Shown here: piece after piece, positions 17,666 to 26,225 of the stretch
How the letters are laid out: the number at the start of each line of letters is the position of its first letter
How positions within the stretch are numbered: position 1 is the first letter of the stretch
Assembly: GCF_001676055.1 (NCBI RefSeq)
Contig: NZ_LZEX01000004.1
Coordinates: 62,001-126,000, forward strand
Direction: 5' to 3'
DNA: 64,000 bases
Origin: Morganella psychrotolerans
GTDB lineage: Bacteria; Pseudomonadota; Gammaproteobacteria; Enterobacterales; Enterobacteriaceae
Notes under the pieces: model-generated
Database searches by the model: none
What the model was told of the DNA's origin: nothing
Seen by the model: the letters and a program-made list of their open reading frames with translations, nothing else
Program-made: the position numbers and the translations under genes

Positions 17666-17683
17666 TTCAAGCTGCAAAACCTG

Positions 17684-18973
17684 TCAGGCAGATGCAGGAA
17701 GTGTCATTGCACTGCTGCCCGCCGCTTCCCGGCGGTTAATCTGACGCAGCAGGAAGGTCGCCACCACGCCCAGCAGAGAACAACCGACAGAGAGCATGAA
17801 AATATAGCTGTAACCGGTTTCGCCGTATTTATCCAGCCAGTAACCGGCGACAGAATAATAGAATGCATCTGGTGAAAAACCGATAAATGACGCAAACCCG
17901 ACCACGGCACCCGTTGTTTTCATCGGAATTTTGGATTCAGCAACAGAGGCAAAATAAATTCCGCGAAACGCGAACAGCAGCGCACTTAATATCACCATAT
18001 TCACCACAGCAAACCACATAAAAGCATTGCCTTTCGGGATAACCAGGAACAGTGCGCAATTGACTGCCATGATGATAAACCCGACAAACATAACACTGAT
18101 AGATGATCCGACTTTGTCTGTCACTATCCCCGCGACCGGCGATGCGACCATTTTAATCACATAGGTGCGGATGATAGACAGCGCCGTAACCAGTGTGATC
18201 GGCACCACATAGACCTGCGACAAATACGGACTGAGATACGTCAGGCTGGAGAACACCACATAGGTGGAGAAGATGATCAGCCCGATAAGCCAGGCTTTCG
18301 GCATTGTCACCACACTCATCAGTGAACGGAAGGTGGTTTTTTCTTCTTCGGCGTTATCTGAATTGGTATTCCCGCCACGGTGTGCGATCAGGAAAAACAA
18401 CAGGATCCCGCAAACAACGGAAGCGCCTGAATAGAGCCAGACCACATAACGAAAGCCAACTGCCGCTTCGGCAAATTTGCCGAAGAAATAGAGTCCGGTG
18501 AATGAGATCAAGGTACCGGAAACGCCGGACAGCCCTTCATAGAACCCGAAGATCCGCCCCTGCTCTTTTTCGGTTCCCTGCATCCGCACTACTTTGATCG
18601 AGGCGGCAAAGAATGTCAGGATCGTCGTCACACCCCACAGAACGTGGATCAGCAGGATCGTGTTGTAAGACGGGAACGTGGCGAACCAGAATCCCAGCCC
18701 GCCGGATGCGAGCAGTGAAAAAGAGATAAGATTACGCAGTGAAAAACGATCAGCGAACCAGCCGCCGAAGAAATACGAGAACATACCGATTAAGCCATAC
18801 AGGCTAAGTAAATTACCGATTTCAATGTGTGTCAGCCCCAGCGCTTTCTGCATCGGATCATAAAATGAGGATTTCAGGTAAGGCAGGCTGTACATCGCGG
18901 TCGTACCGAACGCGAGAAGAAACAGGATCAGCAGACGTTTCCTGCGGGATAGATTTTCCATGCTATTTGCCAT
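17684..18973 (-). CDS. MFS transporter linked to the PLP lyase
   Basis: This 429-aa major facilitator protein has about twelve membrane spans with a charged central loop (GGNTNSDNAEEEKTTF). The motif-A-like segment is GGWFADRFSLR after span 2. I chose the ATG at 18973 (MANSMENLSRRKR), which puts a positive cluster before span 1; an upstream start would overlap the lyase gene. The gap to the lyase is 19 nt, so they form one operon. The substrate is probably the lyase's substrate or product (a sulfur amino acid or related compound), but the sequence does not say which. Confidence 0.82.
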   Translation of the reverse strand: MANSMENLSRRKRLLILFLLAFGTTAMYSLPYLKSSFYDPMQKALGLTHIEIGNLLSLYGLIGMFSYFFGGWFADRFSLRNLISFSLLASGGLGFWFATFPSYNTILLIHVLWGVTTILTFFAASIKVVRMQGTEKEQGRIFGFYEGLSGVSGTLISFTGLYFFGKFAEAAVGFRYVVWLYSGASVVCGILLFFLIAHRGGNTNSDNAEEEKTTFRSLMSVVTMPKAWLIGLIIFSTYVVFSSLTYLSPYLSQVYVVPITLVTALSIIRTYVIKMVASPVAGIVTDKVGSSISVMFVGFIIMAVNCALFLVIPKGNAFMWFAVVNMVILSALLFAFRGIYFASVAESKIPMKTTGAVVGFASFIGFSPDAFYYSVAGYWLDKYGETGYSYIFMLSVGCSLLGVVATFLLRQINRREAAGSSAMTLPASA

Positions 18974-18992
18974 GATAGTTATCTCTGTGATG

Positions 18993-20150
18993 TCAGCCGT
19001 GGACGGCGTCCAGTGCCTGGCGGAAATCCGCAATAATGTCTTTTGCGGATTCAAGACCCACCGCAATGCGGATCAGGTTTTCACCGTTCATCTGTACCAG
19101 CGTGTGTTCTTCACCCAGACTGGTGGCAATCGTCGTCAGTTTGAGGGAGTTAACAAATTTGCGGCTCACCTGGTCACGGCTCAGCCCGTGAATATCTTCT
19201 TTCAGACGGAAAGAGACAATACCGCCGCCCAGCCCGTTCATCTGCGACTGACACAGGTCATAGCGCGGATGGGTTTTCAGTGCCGGATAGCGCACCTCTT
19301 CAATCTCTTCCTGTGAGGTCAGAAATTCCGCCAGTGCCAGCCCGTTTTCACAGTGTTTTTTCATGCGCATATCCAGGGTTTTCATCCCGCGCATGATCAT
19401 CCAGGCATTATTTGGCGCGAGTGCGGCACCGGTAAAGCAGCATAAACCCGGCCATTTGATAAGCTCGATCAATTCACGCGATCCGATCACCGCGCCACCC
19501 AATGTGTCGCCGTGCCCGTTCATAAATTTCGTCAGGCTGTGAACCACCAGATCCGCGCCCAGATCCAGCGGACGCTGGAGGATCGGCGTACAGAATGTGC
19601 TGTCAACAATCAGCAGACTTTTGTTTTTATGCGCAATATCAGCAATTTCGCGGATATCCACCAACTCCAGAGACGGATTCAGCGGGCTTTCGACATAGAC
19701 CAGACGCGTGGCGGGTTTCATTGCCGCGCGGATATTTTCACTGTTTGTCGCATCAGCAAACGTAATTTCCACACCAAATTTAGCCAGCAGTTCGGTCATT
19801 AATAACCGCGTGTGGGAGAAGATCCCGTCAGCACTGACAATATGGTCGCCGGTTTTTACCAGTGACAATAATGTTGATGCAATTGCGCCCATGCCGGATG
19901 CACTGACAATTGCGCTGTCCGCGCCTTCCAGCATGGCGAGCTTACTCTCCAGCTCCGTCAGGTTCGGGTTACATTCACGGCTGTAAACATAGCCCCATGT
20001 CCGGCAGAGCTCTTCAAAATGTTCAACAGAGTGCGCGGCAAATGTCGCGGTCTGATAAATAGGGCTTGCCAAAGCACCTGTGGTTGGATCCGGCGAGTGT
20101 CCCTGATGGATCAGTTTAGTTTCCAAATCATAATCAGTTGGTTTTTGCAC
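18993..20150 (-). CDS. Trans-sulfuration family PLP enzyme (methionine gamma-lyase/cystathionine lyase type)
   Basis: This 385-aa enzyme belongs to the Cys/Met metabolism PLP family. The PLP lysine is K208 in VVHSLTKF, and SASGMGAI and VESPLNPSLE are the usual phosphate and substrate blocks. The tetramer motif usually read as Tyr-x-R-x-x-NPT is YSRECNPNLTELE, so substrate specificity is not classical. Translation starts at GTG with AGGAG 7 nt upstream. It is the first gene after the MerR-type promoter at 20265-20295, so it is probably induced by the ligand of the MerR protein. Methionine gamma-lyase, cystathionine lyase or a lyase for an unusual thio-amino acid are all possible. Confidence 0.83.
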   Translation of the reverse strand: MQKPTDYDLETKLIHQGHSPDPTTGALASPIYQTATFAAHSVEHFEELCRTWGYVYSRECNPNLTELESKLAMLEGADSAIVSASGMGAIASTLLSLVKTGDHIVSADGIFSHTRLLMTELLAKFGVEITFADATNSENIRAAMKPATRLVYVESPLNPSLELVDIREIADIAHKNKSLLIVDSTFCTPILQRPLDLGADLVVHSLTKFMNGHGDTLGGAVIGSRELIELIKWPGLCCFTGAALAPNNAWMIMRGMKTLDMRMKKHCENGLALAEFLTSQEEIEEVRYPALKTHPRYDLCQSQMNGLGGGIVSFRLKEDIHGLSRDQVSRKFVNSLKLTTIATSLGEEHTLVQMNGENLIRIAVGLESAKDIIADFRQALDAVHG

Positions 20151-20264
20151 AATAGACTCCTCATGCGGTCAGCTCACTTACCTGCATGTCATCATTTTCA
20201 TTATTAGTTCGGGATCCTGATTCAGGATCAGCTGTGTAGTAGTGTGGCTTACGGGAACTGGCTA

Positions 20265-20295
20265 ACTATAGACTCTCTAGCTGCTATAGAGTCAA
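20265..20295 (-). promoter_or_regulatory. MerR-type promoter/operator with 19-bp spacer
   Basis: On the minus strand TTGACT (20295-20290) and TATAGT (20270-20265) are separated by exactly 19 bp, the over-long spacer typical of MerR-activated promoters. The spacer and its flanks contain the dyad GACTCTCTAG/CTATAGAGTC (20271-20280 and 20284-20293; one mismatch, 3-nt centre). The MerR-family gene lies 250 bp upstream and the lyase-MFS operon 115 bp downstream. Confidence 0.85.
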
Positions 20296-20388
20296 TGAGA
20301 GGAGATCTGACACTCATCACAAAACGGGTAATTTTCAGATAAAAAAAAACAGAAACAGACTCTGTATTTTCAGCCTGCTCCTTCATGT

Positions 20389-20515
20389 TATACCCAATGT
20401 CATTCAAGATGCAGGCAGGCGGCAAGGGAAGACAGACGGGGAGCATACACAAGTATGTGACCCGGCTGACTGAGCGCAGCCAACGAACCTGCAGTTTGAA
20501 TAAATAAGGGGATAC
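20389..20515. repeat. ERIC element 2
   Basis: This 127-bp copy shares the TATACCCAATGTCATTCAAG left end and the GGGGAGCATACACAAGTATG core. The right end is degenerate (GGGGATAC). It lies between the end of the merR gene and its target promoter. Confidence 0.85.
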
Positions 20516-20544
20516 GGATTATTATCTATACCAAGGGGAGGGTT

Positions 20545-21402
20545 TTACACCAGGCAGCGCGTATCTATTTCACGCCGTTTCACTTTGATCTGGATTTCAG
20601 TCAGTAACTGCTGCTCATCATTGGTAGACAGCGGGTCAATTACCGGGATTTCATACATCATGTCATCCACCGGAATCCGTTTGTATTCAGCATAATCAGT
20701 GATGGCTTTAAATGCCGCGCCATTGTCACTGTAAGGCCCCTGATACATCAGACAAATAAATTCACCGTCCGGGATTTCAGTAATTTTATTCTGCACCTGC
20801 GGGTTAAACAGGTCACGCTCAACAATCACAAAGCTGTTCAGATAGTTAACCTGCTGCGTGGCAAGAAAATTGTCACGGGATACAAGCCCGCTGACACCGC
20901 CGTAGAAAATAGAAATATTCTCTTCCAGGATATTGGCAATCTGCCGCCGTGAGAATTCCATGGTTTCCTCAAAGCTCAGACCCGGCTCGTAACCCATTGA
21001 TAAAATATGGCGGCGGGGAATATAGCGGCGGGTAACTTTACCGATACTGTCCGTATCAATGCCTTTCTCCAGCGTCTCTTTCTTGGTGGAGAGTACCTTC
21101 TTAATAAGCTCCAGCTCGCGGATTTTTTCATCCACAACGGTGATCTTCCGCGTCAGCAGATTAAGAATCTGAGTATCACTGTCCTGTAAGCGGTGTTTAA
21201 TCTCTTTCAGCGGCATCCCTAAGTATTTCAGATATTTAATAATATCCAGCTGGGAGAATTGATCGATAGTGTAGTAGCGGTAATTACTTTCCTGATCGAC
21301 ATAGACCGGTCTGAATAACCCCAGTTGATCATAATAACGCAGCGTTTGAATGCTGATTTTATGAAGTTTTGCCATTTCGCCGATAGAAAAATATTTCGCC
21401 AT
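20545..21402 (-). CDS. MerR-family activator with GyrI-like effector domain
   Basis: This 285-aa regulator has an N-terminal MerR winged helix (YFSIGEMAKLHKISIQTLRYYDQLGLF), a coiled-coil dimer helix (about 80-115) and a C-terminal BmrR/GyrI-like ligand-binding domain (about 120-285). This is the architecture of BmrR-type activators that bind small organic molecules and lack metal-binding cysteines. The ATG at 21402 gives the canonical MAKYFSIGEM start; a start at 21423 would add seven residues. It probably activates the lyase-MFS operon through the 19-bp-spacer promoter just downstream. Confidence 0.87.
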   Translation of the reverse strand: MAKYFSIGEMAKLHKISIQTLRYYDQLGLFRPVYVDQESNYRYYTIDQFSQLDIIKYLKYLGMPLKEIKHRLQDSDTQILNLLTRKITVVDEKIRELELIKKVLSTKKETLEKGIDTDSIGKVTRRYIPRRHILSMGYEPGLSFEETMEFSRRQIANILEENISIFYGGVSGLVSRDNFLATQQVNYLNSFVIVERDLFNPQVQNKITEIPDGEFICLMYQGPYSDNGAAFKAITDYAEYKRIPVDDMMYEIPVIDPLSTNDEQQLLTEIQIKVKRREIDTRCLV

Positions 21403-21484
21403 ACCGTGCCGCCTCTGAGTCACATCTTAATGATTAACCGGCGGCACGATAACGGAAACAGGGTATTCAGTGCAAGGTACCGGA

Positions 21485-22531
21485 TCACATTCCCGCAGGT
21501 TCGCGGCTTGCAGGAGCGGAATTTCGTTCCATGTACAGAGTCCTGCTCGGGAAAGCGAAATCTGCGCCGTGCTGATGAACAATAGTAATAATTTTCAGAT
21601 AAACCGCCTGCTGCGCCGCCAGCCAATCTGCCCATACGGTGGTTTTTGTAAAGCAATAGACCATGATATTGAGCGCCGAATCGCCGAATTCATCAAAATA
21701 GACCAGCATGGTCTGGTGCTGATCAATTGTTGCATCAGCTTTCAGCATAGCGCGGATATCACTGACAACCGGCGCAATTTTATCTGCATCTTCATAGCGC
21801 AGACCAATGGTGGTTTTGATCCGCCGGTTCGTCATGCGTCCCGGGTTTTCCACACTGATGGAAGAAAACAGGGAGTTAGGAATATAGAGCGGGCGGTGAT
21901 CAAAGGTAATAATTTTTGTGATACGCCAGCCAATCTCCACCACCGTGCCTTCAATCTGCCGGTCAGGCGAACTGACCCAGTCACCGATTTTAAACGGGCG
22001 ATCAAAATAGAGCATAATGCCGGAAAAGAGATTACTTAGAATATCCTTTCCCGCCATGCCGATAGCAATGCCGCCGATCCCGCCGAACGTCATCAGCCCG
22101 GAGAGACTCATGCCGAAATGTTCACCGTAGAGCAGAAAAACCACAATCACGATCAGAATTTTCAGCACGCGGGAAATAATGTGCGCAGAGGTAATATCAC
22201 TGCCACGGGCTATCTGTGCCTGCGCCAGGCGGTTGATCATCAGGAATAATTTACGGATCAACAGCAATACGATAAGCGTGGTACAAATCATTGCCACGGT
22301 ATCAGCGGTGATAAAGCGCCAATGAAAATAGACAATTCCCTGCTCGGTAAAATCCCCGAGGATCACGACACACAGCGCCCACATCACAAGCTGGGAAATG
22401 TGTACCAATGTGGCATGTTTACCCTTTTCCCGCCTGCGGTTATAAATCATCAACCCAACAGAGCCTAAGATACAGATAACCAACACAATCAGGCTGAGTA
22501 CGTTATTGGAGAGAAACTCTTCAGTTAACAC
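21485..22531 (-). CDS. ynaI: MscS-family mechanosensitive channel, YnaI type
   Basis: This 348-aa inner-membrane channel has four or five spans and the MscS core: pore-lining helix ([22 protein letters not shown]), beta domain ([12 protein letters not shown]) and cytoplasmic vestibule. Length and the short N-terminal extension fit E. coli YnaI (343 aa), a low-conductance osmotic safety channel. The C-terminus ends in a flexible Pro/Glu-rich tail. It is downstream of lemA with a terminator in between, so it is probably a separate unit. Confidence 0.82.
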   Translation of the reverse strand: MLTEEFLSNNVLSLIVLVICILGSVGLMIYNRRREKGKHATLVHISQLVMWALCVVILGDFTEQGIVYFHWRFITADTVAMICTTLIVLLLIRKLFLMINRLAQAQIARGSDITSAHIISRVLKILIVIVVFLLYGEHFGMSLSGLMTFGGIGGIAIGMAGKDILSNLFSGIMLYFDRPFKIGDWVSSPDRQIEGTVVEIGWRITKIITFDHRPLYIPNSLFSSISVENPGRMTNRRIKTTIGLRYEDADKIAPVVSDIRAMLKADATIDQHQTMLVYFDEFGDSALNIMVYCFTKTTVWADWLAAQQAVYLKIITIVHQHGADFAFPSRTLYMERNSAPASREPAGM

Positions 22532-22591
22532 AGCAACTCCATATTATTCCCTCTCTCCTTTGGGGATAATCAGTAATCAGAATAACTAAAA

Positions 22592-22612
22592 GGAATAACA
22601 TCCTGTTATCCC
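22592..22612 (-). terminator. Terminator of lemA
   Basis: On the minus strand GGGATAAC pairs with GTTATTCC around a 5-nt loop and is followed by T4. It lies 9 nt after the lemA stop codon. Confidence 0.65.
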
Positions 22613-22620
22613 TTTATTTT

Positions 22621-23214
22621 TTACTTAAATTGCACATCCGGCACCGTGGTAACTTCAGCTTCATTTTCTACACTGAAGTTCGGTTTTCCGGTATATCCCA
22701 TGTAATTTGCAATAATCACCGCAGGGAATTTACGGATAGTGGTGTTGTATTCACGGACACTTTCAATATAACGCCCGCGCGCCACCGCGATCCGGTTTTC
22801 GCTGCCTTCCAGTTGCACCATCAGGTCACTGTAAAGCGCATTACTTTTCAGATCCGGATAGCGCTCTGATACGGCAAGCAGCCGGGAGAGTGAAGATCCC
22901 AGTTCGCTTTGTGCCTGCTGAAATTTTGCCAGCAGCGCCGGATCGTTCAGATCCGTGATTTTGATATTCATCTGCCCGACTTTCGCCCTGGCTTCCACGA
23001 CATCCTGCAATACCTGACGTTCAAAGTCTGAAGAGGCCTGAACAGTTTTGACCAGGTTCGGGATCAGATCCGCGCGGCGTTTGTATTGATTGAGCATTTC
23101 AGAGGCAGAAGCTGTTACGCCTTCATCCTGTGCCTGAATGCTGTTGTAATTGGAGACCAGTAACACGCCGACCAGTACGACCACACCTAACAGCCCGATA
23201 ATCAGTTGTTTCAT
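22621..23214 (-). CDS. LemA family protein
   Basis: This 197-aa protein starts with one membrane anchor (IIGLLGVVVLVGVLLVSNYN) and continues as the helical LemA domain (EMLNQYKRRADLIPNLVKTV; RYPDLKSNALYSDLMVQLEG; YNTTIRKFPAVIIANYMGY). The ATG at 23214 has an AAGGAA ribosome site. The longer frame upstream (to 23499) is only translation of a repeated intergenic sequence and should not be annotated. LemA proteins are membrane-associated with a poorly defined role in envelope or stress functions. Confidence 0.88.
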   Translation of the reverse strand: MKQLIIGLLGVVVLVGVLLVSNYNSIQAQDEGVTASASEMLNQYKRRADLIPNLVKTVQASSDFERQVLQDVVEARAKVGQMNIKITDLNDPALLAKFQQAQSELGSSLSRLLAVSERYPDLKSNALYSDLMVQLEGSENRIAVARGRYIESVREYNTTIRKFPAVIIANYMGYTGKPNFSVENEAEVTTVPDVQFK

Positions 23215-23299
23215 TGTATTTTCCTTGTCTGAATGACGACTATTATTCAGGCAATCGGCGGGAGATTCAAGGCAAGGATTCGGGGAATAAGACACTGAG

Positions 23300-23476
23300 A
23301 TAAAACCTGGGATTACGGTGCTACGCTGATAAACCGGTAAAAACAGAAAGCCGCTGTGAATACTTTTGAATAACCGGTGATTCAGATGCCCGCACCGGAG
23401 ACGGACATAATAAAACCGGGGGATTACGGTGTTGCGCTGATAAACCGGTAAAAACAGAAAGCCGCTGTAAATACTT
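23300..23476. repeat. Tandem 66-bp repeat with inverted partner
   Basis: Unit 1 (23300-23365) and unit 2 (23410-23476) are nearly identical and share CTGATAAACCGGTAAAAACA followed by GAAAGCCGCTGT. The core returns inverted at 23513-23535 (GCTTTCTG ... ACCGGTTA), so unit 2 plus the inverted copy can fold into a long hairpin. This resembles a small non-autonomous mobile repeat; I do not recognise the family. Confidence 0.75.
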
Positions 23477-23687
23477 CCCTGTACGCTCAGGCTCGCCATC
23501 CATGGCTCGCATGCTTTCTGCTTTTTTTACCGGTTATCTGCGAAATGAAATGATTAGATTACTTTCAATAAAATATAATGATCCTAATATCTGTCATCCG
23601 TAGTGTTTTACTTTCTGCTTTCTTTGTCCGTCACCTGCGCCATAGCTTTGAAAATAAGAATTTGTTTTTCTGATCCATTCAGATTAA

Positions 23688-23810
23688 TACGCTAAATCAT
23701 TCAATCTGTAGCAAGGCGGCAAAGTGAGGACAGGCGGGGAGCATACATAAGTATGTGACCCGCATGGCCGAACGAAGCCAACACAGCTACAGGTTGAAGG
23801 ATGACGCGTA
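23688..23810. repeat. ERIC element 3
   Basis: This 123-bp copy with ends TACGC/GCGTA carries the GGGGAGCATACATAAGTATG core and has diverged from copies 1 and 2 in its arms. It abuts the metQ stop codon and probably forms the 3' end of the metYQ transcript. Confidence 0.82.
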
Positions 23811-23811
23811 T

Positions 23812-24615
23812 TTACCAGGCGCGGACAGCGTCACCACGATAAACTTCCTCCGCCTTCTTCAGGACCTCATCACTCTGAAACGCGGCGACCAGTTTTTTCA
23901 GCTTTTCATTGTCTTTATCTGCTGCACGAACCACGATCAGGTTGACATAGGGCGAATCAGCATCTTCCATAAACAGCCCGTCACGTGCGGCGGACAACCC
24001 GACTTGTGATGAGAAATTATTATTGATAACAGAAAGATATACGTCCGGGTCGTCCAGCGCGCGGGTGAGTTGTGGTGTATCGATTTCCACAATTTTCAGT
24101 TTTTTCGGGTTTTCAATAATATCCGGGGTACCAGGCAGATAACCTACACCATCTTTCAGCTTAATCAGCCCCTGCGCCTGTAACAGCAGCAGGCTGCGGC
24201 CGAGTGTGGTGGTTTCATTTGAAATCGCAATAGTTGCGCCATTTGGTAATTCATCAACAGATTTTATTTTATTTGAGTAAGCGGCGATCGGGAAAATAAA
24301 GGTTTTACCAATGACTTCAAACTGATAGCCACGCTCTTTGCTTTGTGCTTCATAATACGGCACGGTCTGGAATGCATTGGCATCCACATCTTTATTACGC
24401 AGGGCTTCATTCGGCAGGACATAATCATTGAAGGCGATCACTTCAACATCCAGCCCCTGCTTCTCTTTGGCAATTTTCACCACTTCTTCCCAGATAGCCT
24501 GGTCCGGCCCGGTATTAATAGCGACTTTCAGTGGTTTTTCATCCTCATTCTGAGAGCAGGAAACCGCCAGTAATGTGGTGCAGGCCAGCAGTGCGGATAT
24601 TATAATTTTTTTCAT
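23812..24615 (-). CDS. metQ: Methionine-binding lipoprotein MetQ (NlpA family)
   Basis: This 267-aa lipoprotein binds methionine for an MetNI ABC importer. It has a lipoprotein signal peptide with cleavage before Cys (TLLAVSC) and NlpA-family blocks (GPDQAIWEEVVKIAKEKQGL; DANAFQTVPYYEA). The ATG at 24615 gives the classical MKKII start. Its gene follows metY by 43 nt, so both lie under the MetJ boxes at 25971-25994. metN and metI are not in this window. Confidence 0.88.
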   Translation of the reverse strand: MKKIIISALLACTTLLAVSCSQNEDEKPLKVAINTGPDQAIWEEVVKIAKEKQGLDVEVIAFNDYVLPNEALRNKDVDANAFQTVPYYEAQSKERGYQFEVIGKTFIFPIAAYSNKIKSVDELPNGATIAISNETTTLGRSLLLLQAQGLIKLKDGVGYLPGTPDIIENPKKLKIVEIDTPQLTRALDDPDVYLSVINNNFSSQVGLSAARDGLFMEDADSPYVNLIVVRAADKDNEKLKKLVAAFQSDEVLKKAEEVYRGDAVRAW

Positions 24616-24658
24616 GTCATCTCCATAATGCATTGTTATCTTTTATTTTTTAATAATA

Positions 24659-25933
24659 TTATTTTGCACTGTCCAGTGCCGCACTGATATCCGCCAGGAT
24701 GTCATCAATGTGCTCAATACCAATGGATAAACGGATCATATCCCGGGATACCCCGGCACGGGCCAGTTCAGCTTCATTTAACTGGCGGTGTGTAGTGGTT
24801 GCCGGATGACAGGCGAGCGATTTCGTATCCCCGATATTCACCAAACGGACAATCAGTTTCAGTGCATCAATAAACTTCGCACCCGCCTCTGCCCCGCCTT
24901 TGATACCGAATGACATAATCGACGCCGGCGTACCTTTCACATATTTCTGTGCCAGGGCATGCTCCGGGCTGTTTGCCAGGCCGGCATATTTGACCCAGGC
25001 AACCTGCGGATGCTGTTGCAGATATTCCGCTACCCGCTGTGCATTTTCGACATGGCGTTCCATGCGCAGTGCCAATGTTTCGAGCCCCTGTAAAATCAGG
25101 AAACTGTTAAACGGAGAGAGTGCTGCACCTGTGTTGCGCAGTGGCGCCACACGGCAACGGGCGATAAATGCAGCCGCGCCGAAGTGTTCAACATAATTCA
25201 CCCCATGATAAGAGGGGTCCGGCGTATTAAGTACGGCAAAGCGATCTGCATGCTCATGCCACGGAAATTTTCCGGAATCGATAACAATACCGCCAAGGGA
25301 AGAGCCGTGTCCGCCGATATATTTCGTCAGTGAATGCACCACGATATCAGCCCCGAACTCAATCGGGCGACACAGTGCAGGGGTTGCCACGGTATTATCC
25401 ACAATCAGCGGCACGCCGTGACGATGGGCAATTTCTGCAATCTTTTCCAGATCAACAATATGTCCGGCGGGGTTAGAGATAGTTTCGCAGAACACAGCTT
25501 TGGTGTTGTCGTCAATCAGCGCGTCCAGTTGCGCAAAATCGTCATGCTCCACAAACCGGGCCTCTATCCCGATACGGGGAAAATTATGCGCAAACAAATT
25601 ATAAGTACCACCATACAGTTTGGAGACACTGATAATATTGTCGCCGACACCCGCCAGAGTCTGAATCGCATACGTGATCGCTGCCATGCCTGATGCTACC
25701 GCTAACCCGGCAATGCCGCCCTCAATCGCAGCAACCCGTTGTTCCAAAACATCATTTGTCGGGTTCATAATACGGGTATAGATATTTCCCGGAACCTTGA
25801 GATCAAACAGATCCGCGCCATGTTGTGTATCATCAAAGGCATAAGAGGTTGTTTGATAGATGGGAACAGCAACAGATTTAGTGGTCGGATCCGGTGAATA
25901 ACCGGCATGGACAGAGAGCGTTTCAAGTTTCAT
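24659..25933 (-). CDS. metY: O-acetylhomoserine sulfhydrylase (MetY)
   Basis: This 424-aa PLP enzyme makes homocysteine from O-acetylhomoserine and sulfide. The PLP lysine is K204 in VVHSLTKY, and the long insert between SLTKYIGGHG and the second half (around the NTPDPSYHG segment) separates MetY from the shorter cystathionine synthases. The N-terminus LETLSVHAGYSPDPTTKSVA is typical. It heads a metY-metQ operon that should be repressed by MetJ when S-adenosylmethionine is abundant. Confidence 0.9.
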   Translation of the reverse strand: MKLETLSVHAGYSPDPTTKSVAVPIYQTTSYAFDDTQHGADLFDLKVPGNIYTRIMNPTNDVLEQRVAAIEGGIAGLAVASGMAAITYAIQTLAGVGDNIISVSKLYGGTYNLFAHNFPRIGIEARFVEHDDFAQLDALIDDNTKAVFCETISNPAGHIVDLEKIAEIAHRHGVPLIVDNTVATPALCRPIEFGADIVVHSLTKYIGGHGSSLGGIVIDSGKFPWHEHADRFAVLNTPDPSYHGVNYVEHFGAAAFIARCRVAPLRNTGAALSPFNSFLILQGLETLALRMERHVENAQRVAEYLQQHPQVAWVKYAGLANSPEHALAQKYVKGTPASIMSFGIKGGAEAGAKFIDALKLIVRLVNIGDTKSLACHPATTTHRQLNEAELARAGVSRDMIRLSIGIEHIDDILADISAALDSAK

Positions 25934-25970
25934 GTGTTCTTCCTTACCGCACAGGTGAATATTATTATTT

Positions 25971-25994
25971 AGACGTCCAGACGTATAGACTTAT
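25971..25994 (-). promoter_or_regulatory. Three tandem MetJ boxes
   Basis: AGACGTCC, AGACGTAT and AGACTTAT follow each other without gaps, each matching the MetJ consensus AGACGTCT at six or seven, and five or six, positions in falling order. MetJ binds tandem 8-bp boxes cooperatively. The array begins 38 bp upstream of metY. Confidence 0.88.
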
Positions 25995-26082
25995 CTTTTT
26001 ATACCGGTAATGCGGAAAGAGATCAAAGCAGAAGTGGTAAAATGAAGATGAATTTTCCTCATGATGAGAGAAAGTATAAAAA

Positions 26083-26179
26083 AGGTTGAAAAATAAACCA
26101 GGAAAATCAATTTATTGATTTTCGGCTGATAACACAAAGCAGGAAAAACCACGTTTTATCCTGCTTTGTCAGCAATCTC
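26083..26179. repeat. Two-hairpin 95-bp repeat, copy A
   Basis: This stretch is almost identical to 53604-53699. It contains the palindrome GAAAATCAA-TTTA-TTGATTTTC (26102-26123) and a hairpin CAAAGCAGGA/TCCTGCTTTG (26135-26144 with 26159-26168). It sits at the left flank of the secretion locus between metY and sctB. I do not recognise the family. Confidence 0.85.
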
Positions 26180-26180
26180 A

Positions 26181-26200
26181 AGCCGCTGCCAGAAGCGGCT
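26181..26200 (-). terminator. Hairpin downstream of sctB
   Basis: AGCCGCT (26181-26187) pairs with AGCGGCT (26194-26200). A T5 tract follows on the + strand only, so on the sctB strand it is a weak terminator or transcript end stabiliser. Confidence 0.5.
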
Positions 26201-26225
26201 CTCATTTTTATAAACAAAACAGTGA

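Larger units (their letters stand above)
23215..23811. other. Repeat-rich intergenic region upstream of lemA
   Basis: About 600 bp without a gene. It holds two direct copies of a 66-bp unit, an inverted partner of its core at 23513-23535, and ERIC element 3 next to the metQ stop codon. Confidence 0.75.

Noticed and set aside
21470..22039. 189-codon open frame opposite the MscS channel gene
   Set aside because: The minus-strand frame encodes an intact MscS protein; this one is its complementary shadow.
23215..23499. 95-residue N-terminal extension of LemA
   Set aside because: It is translation of the tandem 66-bp repeat; the proper start with ribosome site is at 23214.
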